The translations under genes and the position numbers were made by a program. From Bogoriella caseilytica (GTDB lineage: Bacteria > Actinomycetota > Actinomycetes > Actinomycetales > Actinomycetaceae), in NCBI RefSeq assembly GCF_003752405.1, contig NZ_RKHK01000001.1:1302001-1366000 (forward strand): a DNA stretch of 64,000 nucleotides, read 5' to 3'. The notes under the pieces are model-generated. The model was not told the origin of the DNA. It worked only from the letters and a program-made list of their open reading frames with translations, and did no database searches. Shown piece after piece: positions 1-7,266 of the stretch; the first letter of the stretch is position 1, and every line of letters starts with the position of its first letter.

Positions 1-585
1 GACGGCGGTGGAAAAGGGCATCGGGATGGCGGGCTCGCGCGCCTCACCGTCGCCCTCGCCTCCCTGGATTGCGCCGTCACCACCAGCGCCCTCACCATCC
101 GGACCGCCGTCGACATCGCGGGCGATGAAGCCACCGCCGATCGAGAAGAAGGTCTCCTGCTGCACCGGCTCACCAGTGGCGTCGAGCGCCGTGAATCTCA
201 TGCCATTGGAATGGCGCTGCAGCCGGGTGAGGGGATGCAGCGAAATCGCTGCCGTACTCAAAGGGACCGAATGACGGTCCGCCACGAGCACCGTCCCCTC
301 GTCACTGATGCGAGCCTGCCGCGCTTCGGCCTCCGAGGGAAGCAGCTGATCGGGGCGACACCCCTCGAAGCCGAGCAGGACGGCATCCAAGGTGCCGTGC
401 CCCGGCCCGGTGGCGGCCAGGGAACCGTAGAGGCTGACCTCTATGGTGGCGACGTCCTCCAGCACTCCAGCGGCGTCGAGATCCGCGCTGAACTCGGCCG
501 CCGCCCGCATCGGCCCGGCGGTGTGGGAACTCGAGGGGCCGATGCTCACCTTGAGCAGGTCGAAGACGCTCAGTGCTCTGCCCAT
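1..585 (-). CDS. sdaA: L-serine dehydratase (L-serine ammonia-lyase), N-terminal part, cut by window edge
   Basis: The reverse strand from the ATG at 585 reads open to the window edge (195 codons, no stop). It begins MGRALSVFDLLKVSIGPSSS and continues HTAGPMRAA, the conserved start of the iron-sulfur single-chain L-serine dehydratases; a GHGT motif follows near residue 60. The family converts L-serine to pyruvate and ammonia in the cytoplasm with a 4Fe-4S cluster. Only the beta-type domain is visible; the cluster-binding alpha domain lies outside the window. A GGAGAGGA-like SD precedes the start at a rather long spacing. It is divergent from the monooxygenase-like gene at 746. The identification is firm; the far end is unseen. 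Confidence 0.92.
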   Translation of the reverse strand, partial: MGRALSVFDLLKVSIGPSSSHTAGPMRAAAEFSADLDAAGVLEDVATIEVSLYGSLAATGPGHGTLDAVLLGFEGCRPDQLLPSEAEARQARISDEGTVLVADRHSVPLSTAAISLHPLTRLQRHSNGMRFTALDATGEPVQQETFFSIGGGFIARDVDGGPDGEGAGGDGAIQGGEGDGEAREPAIPMPFSTAV

Positions 586-621
586 GGCGCGGTCGTGTCC
601 TCTCCTGGTGGTTGGTGGCCG

Positions 622-660
622 GCCTCCGTGTTTCGCCTGCTCGACGGTGAGCAGTGCGGA
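622..660 (-). promoter_or_regulatory. possible structured leader of sdaA
   Basis: In the reverse-strand leader of the serine dehydratase gene an inner 6-bp stem CTGCTC/GAGCAG (637-642 with 649-654, loop of 6) sits inside an outer stem TCCG/CGGA (625-628 with 657-660), joined by an asymmetric internal loop. It does not match the glycine riboswitch consensus as I know it. It could be an attenuator or chance. Confidence 0.25.
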
Positions 661-745
661 TCAGGAGACGCCAGACACCACTCACAGTAACCTCTGCATC
701 AACGGCTCCACCGGCGAGCCCCACGTGAGGATCCGAGGAAGCGTC

Positions 746-1048
746 ATGACCTTTGCCAACGTCGGCACCCTGGGCGTGCAGCCCGGCAAGCGGGAAGAGC
801 TGATCGCCATCCTGACCCGCAGCAACCCGGAACTGAAGTCAGCCGGCTGCCTCGCCTACGAGGTCGGCGTGAGCGAGGAAGCACCGGACACGGTCTTCGT
901 CGCCGAGCTGTGGGAGTCCGTCGACGCACACCAGGCCTCCTTGCAGCTGCCGAGTGTGCGCGCCGCTATCGCCGAGGCCGTGCCCCTGCTCACCGGAGAA
1001 ATGGACGGCTTCCGCTTCATCGTCGCCGGTTCCCCGCTGCGCGACTGA
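746..1048 (+). CDS. antibiotic-biosynthesis-monooxygenase (ABM) fold protein
   Basis: A 100-residue protein with the dimeric ferredoxin-like ABM pattern: an N-terminal strand ending GVQPGKREELIAIL, a central strand around CLAYEVGVS, then VFVAELWES and a helix with HQASLQLPSVRAAI. Family members are small quinol monooxygenases or haem-degrading enzymes; others have no known substrate. The start ATG has GAGGA upstream. The next gene begins 18 nt downstream with its own SD, so the two are probably co-transcribed. No specific substrate can be assigned. Confidence 0.8.
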   Translation: MTFANVGTLGVQPGKREELIAILTRSNPELKSAGCLAYEVGVSEEAPDTVFVAELWESVDAHQASLQLPSVRAAIAEAVPLLTGEMDGFRFIVAGSPLRD

Positions 1049-1066
1049 GCTAGAGGAGTGAAAGGT

Positions 1067-1852
1067 ATGGATCGCCTCGCGGTCATCGACCAGGAGTCCG
1101 CGCGCTTCGCGGAGGTACTCACGGACGTCGCCCCGGATACGCGTGTGCCCACCTGCCCGGAATGGGACGCGCGCGATCTCCTCTGGCATCTCACCGAAGT
1201 GCACCTGTTCTGGGCTGGGATCCTCAACTCGGGCGCCCGCACCGATGCCGAGGTGGCGGCGGTGGACGAGGGCATGCCGGGCCGGCCTGAGCACCTGCAG
1301 GAGCTCCTCGAGCTGCGGGCTCACGCCACGGCATCCCTGATCGCCGCACTCCGCGACATCGCCGACGATGAACCGCGGTGGAGCTGGTGGGGGCCTGATC
1401 AGACGGCGGGGTTCACCCGGCGCATGCAGACCTACGAGGCGACGATGCATCGCGTGGATGCCGAGCGGACCGCCGGACTGAAGGTCACCCCCATCGCCGA
1501 CGAGGTCGCCTACGGCGCCATCGACCACTGTGCCGACGTGATGTGGGCGTATCTGCCCGAGTGGGCCAAGTACACCCCGCGCGCCGTGGTCGAGCTGCGC
1601 ACCGACGACGAGGAGCACTCCTGGACCATCGAGGCCGGCCGGTGGCACGGCACCGGCCCCGAGTCGGGGAATGACTTCGACGAACCCCGGGCCGTGCGGG
1701 CAGCGACCGGCGCAGACCCGGATGCCCACTTCACCGGGACCGCGCACGACCTCGCGTTGTGGGCCTGGGGCCGGGGCGGCCACGTGATGCCCTGGGGTGA
1801 CGACGTGGCCATCGTGGCCATGCAGGACGTCATCGACGCCGGGATCCAGTAG
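1067..1852 (+). CDS. maleylpyruvate isomerase / mycothiol-dependent DinB-like family protein
   Basis: A 261-residue protein. The first half carries the four-helix DinB/MDMPI pattern: PEWDARDLLWHLTEVH with His41 and His46, then a later DHCADVMW that supplies a third metal-ligand candidate near residue 150. The C-terminal half has the usual MDMPI C-terminal domain ending in a stretch with LALWAWGRG. Mycothiol-dependent enzymes of this family isomerise or transfer thiols. The start is the ATG preceded by GAGGAG 8 nt away; a GTG at 1058 lies inside that SD and was rejected. The reaction is not predictable from sequence. Confidence 0.82.
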   Translation: MDRLAVIDQESARFAEVLTDVAPDTRVPTCPEWDARDLLWHLTEVHLFWAGILNSGARTDAEVAAVDEGMPGRPEHLQELLELRAHATASLIAALRDIADDEPRWSWWGPDQTAGFTRRMQTYEATMHRVDAERTAGLKVTPIADEVAYGAIDHCADVMWAYLPEWAKYTPRAVVELRTDDEEHSWTIEAGRWHGTGPESGNDFDEPRAVRAATGADPDAHFTGTAHDLALWAWGRGGHVMPWGDDVAIVAMQDVIDAGIQ

Positions 1853-1866
1853 CGCGGCGTTCAGCG

Positions 1867-1946
1867 CGAGCACGCCCGCAGCACGAGCACGCCCGCAGCA
1901 CGCCCGCAGCACGCCCGCAGCACGAGCACGCCCGCAGCACGCCCGC
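1867..1946. repeat. short tandem repeat, 11-bp unit CGCCCGCAGCA
   Basis: About six copies of an 11-bp unit CGCCCGCAGCA, interrupted by 6-bp CGAGCA insertions, follow directly after the stop at 1852. Because 11 is not a multiple of 3 it would not preserve a reading frame, which fits its intergenic position. Confidence 0.85.
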
Positions 1947-1950
1947 ATTC

Positions 1951-2014
1951 GTTGTCGAACTCGCCCCTATTCGGGCCGAATCGACAACCGATGGGCCGGA
2001 TCGGCAACCGATCC
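1951..2014. terminator. double hairpin between convergent genes, probable bidirectional terminator
   Basis: Two hairpins lie between the converging genes ending at 1852 and 2026. The first pairs GTTGTCGA (1951-1958) with TCGACAAC (1981-1988) around a GC-rich loop that can itself partly pair. The second is GGATCGG-CAA-CCGATCC (1998-2014), a perfect 7-bp stem with a triloop. No T-run follows, as is common in GC-rich actinobacteria. Confidence 0.6.
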
Positions 2015-2025
2015 GCGGGAGCCGC

Positions 2026-3279
2026 TCAGGTCGCTCGTGCCCCCCGGTGCGGAGACAGCGCCAGCCCGACGGCGGAGACCAGGAAGATCGCGATCACACC
2101 CCACAGGGCCGCGTCGTAGCCGAGCGCGCCGGCCGCGAGGCCGCCCAGCAGCGAGCCGACCACCGCCATAGTGCGGTTGATCGACCGCATGGTGGCACCC
2201 ACCCGGCCGAGGAGCTCACGCGGCGTGACTGCCTGCCGGAAGCCCATTTCGTTGGGGTCGTCCAGGCCCATCGAGAAGCCATGCACCATCTGCGCCAGGC
2301 CCAGCATGGCGACTCCCCACAGCGGGTGCACCGGAGCCAGGACCACCAGGAGCCAGGCGGGCGCGCAGAGGAGCCGGGCCAGGATCACGGCATTGCCCTC
2401 ACCCAGGCGGCGCCCGATCCGGGGGGCCAGGACTGCGCCGAACACGCCGGAGATGCCGGCCAGAGCGAGTGTGGTGCCGTAGAGAAAGACGGAAAGCTCC
2501 AGGTGACGCAGCGCGTACAGCGCGAAAACGGTCACGCCGGCGCTGTTGGCCACGAACCACAGGTGGGTCGACAGGGCCAGGGGCGTCAGGGTGCGGTGCC
2601 GGTAGGTGAAGTGCACGCCGGCGCGGATGTCTCGCACGATGCTCGGTCGCTGCGTCTCATCCCGTCGCGGGGAGAACTCGCTGACCTTCACCCGCATGAG
2701 CATCACGGCGGAGACAACGTGCGCGAGCGATCCGATCATGATGCCGAAGGGGGCGCCGAGCACGCTCACCGCCGCGCCGCCTGCGGAGGGGCCGACCGTC
2801 TGCGCGGTCGTCATGGACTGGCCGAGCCGGGCGTTGGCCGGCACGAGCTCACCGCGCACGACCAGGTCGGGCAGGAAGGACTGCTGCGCCGCGGCGGTGA
2901 AGACTCCCAGCGATCCAGCACAGAAGAGGGCGGCGCCTACGGCGACCAACGAGAGTTGATCGAGCCACCACAGCACCGGGATGACGGCGAGCGCCGCGGC
3001 AGTCCCCCACGTGGTCCACACCAGCACCGGCAGCTTGTGTCGCCGGTCGAGCAGGGCGCCGGCGATCAGCCCGAACAGGAGGTAGGGCAGGAACTGCACG
3101 GCGCGGATCATCCCCACCTGCGACTCGGTGGCCTCAAGGTCGTTGATGATCAGGGCGTCGACCGCGACGGTGGTCATCGCCAGCCCGATGAAGCCGAGTG
3201 TGCTCGCGGACCAATAGCGCCGGAACCCCGGGCGGCGCAGCGGCTCCCCCGGCACGGTGGCAGCCGGTGGGGAGGTCAC
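2026..3279 (-). CDS. major facilitator superfamily transporter, EntS-like (MFS_3)
   Basis: A 417-residue polytopic protein with about 12 hydrophobic segments. It has the family's N-terminal RRYWSASTLGFIGLAMT region, a loop-2 motif GALLDRRHKLPVLV (variant of GxLaDrxGrrxxl) and a central loop near residue 200. Close families export siderophores or drugs. A GTG start is chosen because a -10-like GATACT (3287-3292, reverse) lies 7 nt upstream, fitting a leaderless transcript; there is no good SD. It sits 22 nt downstream of the PadR-associated membrane gene and may also be read from it. Substrate unknown. Confidence 0.85.
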   Translation of the reverse strand: MTSPPAATVPGEPLRRPGFRRYWSASTLGFIGLAMTTVAVDALIINDLEATESQVGMIRAVQFLPYLLFGLIAGALLDRRHKLPVLVWTTWGTAAALAVIPVLWWLDQLSLVAVGAALFCAGSLGVFTAAAQQSFLPDLVVRGELVPANARLGQSMTTAQTVGPSAGGAAVSVLGAPFGIMIGSLAHVVSAVMLMRVKVSEFSPRRDETQRPSIVRDIRAGVHFTYRHRTLTPLALSTHLWFVANSAGVTVFALYALRHLELSVFLYGTTLALAGISGVFGAVLAPRIGRRLGEGNAVILARLLCAPAWLLVVLAPVHPLWGVAMLGLAQMVHGFSMGLDDPNEMGFRQAVTPRELLGRVGATMRSINRTMAVVGSLLGGLAAGALGYDAALWGVIAIFLVSAVGLALSPHRGARAT

Positions 3280-3301
3280 ACGTCCTAGTATCCCGCGGAC
3301 C

Positions 3302-4276
3302 TCAGCGCGCGGGCACCGCGAGGTGAGCTGCGCGCCGGTCGCGGCGCCACTTCAGTGCGCCATCGATGGCATCCCAGATCGCCAGGGCTGCCGTCCCGCA
3401 TCCGAGGAGTACCGCGAGCACGCGAAGGGTCTCACCGTCGACGTCGTTCTCCGCGAGCAGCGTGACGAGCTGCGGGTTGACCAACTCGCCAGCCACGAGC
3501 AGGGAGAGCACCCAGGCCGCGAACAGTCCCGCCAGCAGCGCATTGAGGATCGCGAGCGTCGCCGTCCACCGTCCGCGAAGGTGGACCCCCACGGCGACGG
3601 CGGCCTCGAACACCATCAAGCCGTACAGCCCGGCGATCCACCACGGCCAGAGCTCCGGATGCAGGATCGAGAGCGCCTCGCCATCGCTGGGCACGAAGCC
3701 GCGCACACCGTCCCATCCGAGGGCGACCGCGAGGAACGCGAGGAAGACCAACGAGACGATCAGGGCACCTCGCCCGGTGCCGGACTGCCGGTCCTCAGGT
3801 AGTTCATCGACGCTCCACCTCAGCCCCAGATCGGCGCCGGTGCGCTCCAGGACGACGAAGACGAGCGTGACCCAGAAGGCCACGTGCAGCACAGCCATCA
3901 TGACGGCGAGCGCTGCTTGCCCGGCGATGGTGCCCGGCCCAGCTCCGGCCAGCAGGTGCCCGAGCACCGAACCGCCGGCCACGCACAGGGGCACGATGAT
4001 GAGCAGCAGCCTCAGCAACCGGGCCCAGGCCAGGTAGTAGCGGGGGCCGATCAGGTGCAGCGGTCGGTCGGCGTAGCCGGCGGCCAGGACGGCCGGGTCA
4101 CCGAGCTCGGTCAGGACGTCACGCTCGGCCTGCTCGCGAGGCTCGCCCTGGTCGACTCGCGCCTCGATGGCCTCGGCGATGGAGGCCTCGAGCTCGGGAC
4201 GCACGTCCGCCTGAGCCTCCTCCGGGAGGCTCCTCACGGTCGCATCGATGTACCGCGAGGTCAGTGTGGTGGTCAT
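3302..4276 (-). CDS. PadR-associated HAAS-domain membrane protein
   Basis: A 324-residue protein. The first ~70 residues (RYIDATVRSLPEEAQADVRP, then EASIAEAIEA and ERDVLTELGDPAVLAAGYADRP) match the HAAS / permease-prefix signalling domain that is typically encoded next to PadR regulators. The rest has roughly six hydrophobic segments. The ATG at 4276 is preceded by AGGAG 8 nt away and lies 10 nt after the padR stop, so the two are co-transcribed. The usual view is that such proteins work with PadR systems in envelope stress or transport; the exact role here is unknown. Confidence 0.8.
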   Translation of the reverse strand: MTTTLTSRYIDATVRSLPEEAQADVRPELEASIAEAIEARVDQGEPREQAERDVLTELGDPAVLAAGYADRPLHLIGPRYYLAWARLLRLLLIIVPLCVAGGSVLGHLLAGAGPGTIAGQAALAVMMAVLHVAFWVTLVFVVLERTGADLGLRWSVDELPEDRQSGTGRGALIVSLVFLAFLAVALGWDGVRGFVPSDGEALSILHPELWPWWIAGLYGLMVFEAAVAVGVHLRGRWTATLAILNALLAGLFAAWVLSLLVAGELVNPQLVTLLAENDVDGETLRVLAVLLGCGTAALAIWDAIDGALKWRRDRRAAHLAVPAR

Positions 4277-4286
4277 GTCGGCGCTC

Positions 4287-4622
4287 CTATGCGGGGTCGC
4301 GGGTCGGCAGGGAGGTGAGGGCGTCATCGAGGTTGCGCCAGTCCCGATTCAGGACCTCGGCGAGGCGCACTCCCGCGGGCGACGTGCGATAGAACTTCCG
4401 GGGCCGCGCCTCGCCGGTGTTCCACTCGCTCGTCAGATAGCCCTGCTTCTCGAGGCGGCGGAGCAGCGGGTACAGCGTGTTGGCATCGGTGGTCAGGCCA
4501 TGGCGTTCGAGGTCCTGCAGCAGGCCATAGCCATATCCCGCGGTGCGCAGGAGCTGCAGCGCGGCCAGGACCACGGTGCCGCGGCGCAGCTCCTGCAAGT
4601 GGACGTCGAACTCATCGCTCAT
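4287..4622 (-). CDS. PadR family transcriptional regulator
   Basis: A 111-residue winged-helix protein. LRRGTVVLAALQLLRTAGYGYG is followed by the recognition region DANTLYPLLRRLEKQGYL and the wing WNTGEARPRKFY, all standard for PadR, and a short C-terminal dimerisation helix. The start chosen (MSDEFDVHL) lies 7 nt after a -10 hexamer TATAGT (4630-4635, reverse) that sits inside a palindrome, suggesting a leaderless, autorepressed transcript. An upstream in-frame ATG at 4646 would lie in the promoter and is rejected. It heads a padR-HAAS-MFS string downstream of the ABC exporter gene. Confidence 0.9.
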   Translation of the reverse strand: MSDEFDVHLQELRRGTVVLAALQLLRTAGYGYGLLQDLERHGLTTDANTLYPLLRRLEKQGYLTSEWNTGEARPRKFYRTSPAGVRLAEVLNRDWRNLDDALTSLPTRDPA

Positions 4623-4624
4623 AC

Positions 4625-4644
4625 GACACACTATACCGTGTGTC
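4625..4644 (-). promoter_or_regulatory. PadR operator candidate overlapping the padR -10 box
   Basis: GACACACTATACCGTGTGTC is a 20-bp imperfect palindrome (16 of 20 positions symmetric) that contains the reverse-strand -10 TATAGT of padR. A second, weaker CACA/TGTG inverted repeat follows at 4644-4657. Occlusion of the -10 by PadR would give autorepression, as is typical of the family. Confidence 0.65.
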
Positions 4645-4691
4645 ACACAGTGTTGTGCAAGACCCGCACCGTGATGGGTGCCCGAGGTCCG

Positions 4692-6536
4692 TCACGCCGG
4701 TGCGCTGATGCGCAGCGCCGAGACCAGGTCGTTGTAGAGCTCGTCGGTCTCGAGGAGTTCGGCATGGGTGCCGCTGGCCCGCACGGCTCCGTGCTCCAGG
4801 ACCACGATGGTGTCCGCATCCAGCACCGTGGAGAGCCGGTGTGCGATGGTCACCACTGCTGAGGTCCGCGAGATCTCGGCAATCACCTGCTGTATGGCGG
4901 CTTCGGTGACGCCGTCGACCTGGGCGGTCGCCTCGTCGAGCAACAGCACCGCAGGCCGGGCCAGCAAGGCGCGTGCCAGGGCGATGCGCTGGCGCTGCCC
5001 GCCGGAGACGTTGGTGTCGGTGAGGGGGGTGTCCAGACCGTGTGGGAGTTCGGCGAACTTCTCCGCCAGCTGCAGGCGCCGCAAGACGTCATCGACGTCC
5101 CGCTCGCCGGCCTGTGGATTCGTGAACAGCAGGTTCTCCCGGATCGTGCCCGGCACCACCGGGGTCTCCTGCTCCACGTAGGCGAAAGCGGCGCGCACCT
5201 CAGCGTGTGTGAGATTCGCATAGCCGACCCCGCCGAAGCGGAGTTCACCGGCATCGGGGTCGAGGAAGCGCATCATCAGCGAGAGCAACGTGGTCTTGCC
5301 GGCGCCGGAGGGCCCCACGAGCGCGACATGACCACGACGCGGGACCGTCAAGGAGACATCCCGGACGGCCGGCGGTGCCTGGGGTGCGTAGCGCGCGGTC
5401 ACGCGGCACAGTTCCACAGCCGGGGCTTCGTTCAGGACGCTCCGGGCGTCCGCGGAGACGAACTGCCGTTCCGCCAGCTGGACGTCCCGGCCGCCTGCGA
5501 TCCGCACATCGGCGTCATCGGACTCGACCTCCAGCTGTTCGATCTGAGCGATACGCCCGGCGGCGGCCATCCCGGACTGCAGCGTGGTGAGGTTCTGTGT
5601 CAGTTCTGTCAGCGGGCCGGTCAGGCCCCAGACGTATAGCAGGAAGGCCACCAACGTCGCCACGGTGATCTCCCCGGTGGAGACGCGGTAGGCGCCCGTG
5701 GCGAGCACCATGATGATCGCGGCGTCCAGTCCGGCACCGGCGATGGTCCATGCCCCAGCCTGGATCCGCACCGACTTCAGGGAGAAGCGGCGGGACTCGG
5801 CCACGTGGCGCATCAACGATGCGAAGCGGCGCGGCTCGGCCGAGGAGGACTTCACCGTCTTGATCGCTCGGACGGTGCCTTCCAGCTCCGAGCCGAGATC
5901 GCTCAGGGCAGCTTGGGCCTTCTCCTCGACGGTCGAGATCCGCGGCATGAGGACCGCGAAGACCGCGAAGATGACCACCACGGCGGCCAGCGCGGTGCCG
6001 AGCAACACCAGATCGAGGCGGGCCATCAGCACCAATGAACCGACGATCATGATGCCGCCGTTGATCAGCCCGATGATCGAGGTCGACGCCGCTTGGTTGA
6101 GCAGCACCGTGTCAGAGGTGACCCGGGTGACCAGTTCGCCGGGCCCGCGGGCCAGCAGCGCGAAGACCCGCGCACCCAGATAGCGAAGGATCATGCGCTT
6201 GCGTGCGTCATGGACGATGTCCTCCGCGAGCCGGCCCAGCATTACCCACTGGAACCAGCCCACTGTGGCGCCCAGGAGGAGCAGAGCGACCAGGACGAGG
6301 ACCGGATCACGCAGCGAACCACCCACGGCCACCGTGTCGAGCACCCACTTGGTGATCATCGGGCTGGCCAGGCCCATCGCGGAGACGGCCAAGGCCAGCA
6401 CCAGGCCGAGAAACAACACCCGGAGGTGGGGACGCGCGAAGGACCAGAGGATCGCGATGCGTTCGGAGGTGGGAGTGACGGGAGCCGTGGAGTCCGGTGC
6501 GTCGGAGGCACTCCCCGGGATGTTTGCGTCGTTCAT
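4692..6536 (-). CDS. ABC exporter half-transporter (membrane plus ATPase domains)
   Basis: A 614-residue protein with six transmembrane segments in the first ~320 residues and a nucleotide-binding domain after residue ~370. Walker A is GPSGAGKTT, the signature VSGGQRQRIALARALL, Walker B AVLLLDEATAQVD and the H-loop TIAHRLSTV. The D-loop reads AQVD rather than the usual SALD. This is the MDR/lipid-A exporter architecture, acting as a homo- or heterodimer; no partner half is adjacent. It is divergent from a TetR gene across a 75-bp spacer that contains a near-perfect palindrome, so TetR control is likely. Substrate unknown. Confidence 0.92.
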   Translation of the reverse strand: MNDANIPGSASDAPDSTAPVTPTSERIAILWSFARPHLRVLFLGLVLALAVSAMGLASPMITKWVLDTVAVGGSLRDPVLVLVALLLLGATVGWFQWVMLGRLAEDIVHDARKRMILRYLGARVFALLARGPGELVTRVTSDTVLLNQAASTSIIGLINGGIMIVGSLVLMARLDLVLLGTALAAVVVIFAVFAVLMPRISTVEEKAQAALSDLGSELEGTVRAIKTVKSSSAEPRRFASLMRHVAESRRFSLKSVRIQAGAWTIAGAGLDAAIIMVLATGAYRVSTGEITVATLVAFLLYVWGLTGPLTELTQNLTTLQSGMAAAGRIAQIEQLEVESDDADVRIAGGRDVQLAERQFVSADARSVLNEAPAVELCRVTARYAPQAPPAVRDVSLTVPRRGHVALVGPSGAGKTTLLSLMMRFLDPDAGELRFGGVGYANLTHAEVRAAFAYVEQETPVVPGTIRENLLFTNPQAGERDVDDVLRRLQLAEKFAELPHGLDTPLTDTNVSGGQRQRIALARALLARPAVLLLDEATAQVDGVTEAAIQQVIAEISRTSAVVTIAHRLSTVLDADTIVVLEHGAVRASGTHAELLETDELYNDLVSALRISAPA

Positions 6537-6544
6537 GTTGCTTA

Positions 6545-6564
6545 GTGAGACATATATGTCCCAC
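6545..6564. promoter_or_regulatory. TetR operator between divergent ABC exporter and TetR genes
   Basis: GTGAGACATATATGTCCCAC is symmetric at 18 of 20 positions with a perfect 12-bp core GACATATATGTC (6549-6560). It is one of the most AT-rich spots in the neighbourhood and lies 9 bp before the exporter start codon and 48 bp before the TetR start. Confidence 0.75.
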
Positions 6565-6611
6565 TCTTGTCAATCATTGGCCCACCCTGAGGCTGGGTAC
6601 TCTTGTGACCT

Positions 6612-7190
6612 ATGGGCGTGGAGACTGCTGCGGCCGGGCGCACCCGCCGGGCCATCCTGGAGGCCGGGATCGCGGTGCTCTCGGTCAACCCCGGAGCGTC
6701 GATCTCGGAGATCGCCGCCCGGGCCGGCGTCTCGCGCAGCACCTTCCACCGGTACTTCTCCGACAAAGCCGCCTTGACCGAGGCGGCGAATGTGCGCGCC
6801 GCCGAGGAGTGGGAGGCTGCCGTGGGTCGCGCGCGGCTGGAGGAAGGCTCCGGATTCGAGGCCTATCGCCGTCTGTGCACCGAGCTCATGGACAGTCTGC
6901 CCACGCTCGTGTGGTGGATGAGCACGACCGGGGCAGGCGCAGGCTCGGCGGACGATGACGAGGACGAGGTGGACCGGCGGATCGCCGCCGCCATCCGCCG
7001 CGGTCACGAGGACGGCAGCATCGACCCTCAGCTCACCCCGGAGTGGATCGGCAACTCCCTCTGGGCGATGCTCTATGCGGTCTACTACATCCCAGCGGAG
7101 ACGCATGGGAAGGTGGGGAGCTTCGAAGCCAGGCAGCAAGCCTTGCGCACGCTCCTCAAAGCAGCTGCCACCGACCCTGCCTCGGTTTAG
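6612..7190 (+). CDS. TetR family transcriptional regulator
   Basis: A 192-residue protein. TRRAILEAGIAVLSVNPGAS is followed by ISEIAARAGVSRSTFHRYFS, a clear TetR helix-turn-helix, then a variable ligand domain with a Trp-rich stretch LPTLVWWMS and an acidic DDDEDEVD loop. A TACTCT hexamer at 6598-6603, 8 nt before the ATG, suggests a leaderless or very short leader. Divergence from the exporter and the shared palindrome make it the likely local repressor of that exporter and of itself. The inducer is unknown. Confidence 0.9.
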   Translation: MGVETAAAGRTRRAILEAGIAVLSVNPGASISEIAARAGVSRSTFHRYFSDKAALTEAANVRAAEEWEAAVGRARLEEGSGFEAYRRLCTELMDSLPTLVWWMSTTGAGAGSADDDEDEVDRRIAAAIRRGHEDGSIDPQLTPEWIGNSLWAMLYAVYYIPAETHGKVGSFEARQQALRTLLKAAATDPASV

Positions 7191-7266
7191 GCGCGTTTCC
7201 GGCCGGCTTGATCCCTGGACAAGCCTTCGACCCGGCGGGACCATGAGCCAACGCGAGGAGGCGCTC

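Noticed and set aside
622-660. Glycine riboswitch
   Set aside because: The conserved glycine-aptamer core sequences are not present; only generic stems are.
839-1948. A 369-codon reverse frame across the monooxygenase and isomerase genes
   Set aside because: It runs through the tandem repeat and lacks domains; both forward genes have SD and family motifs.
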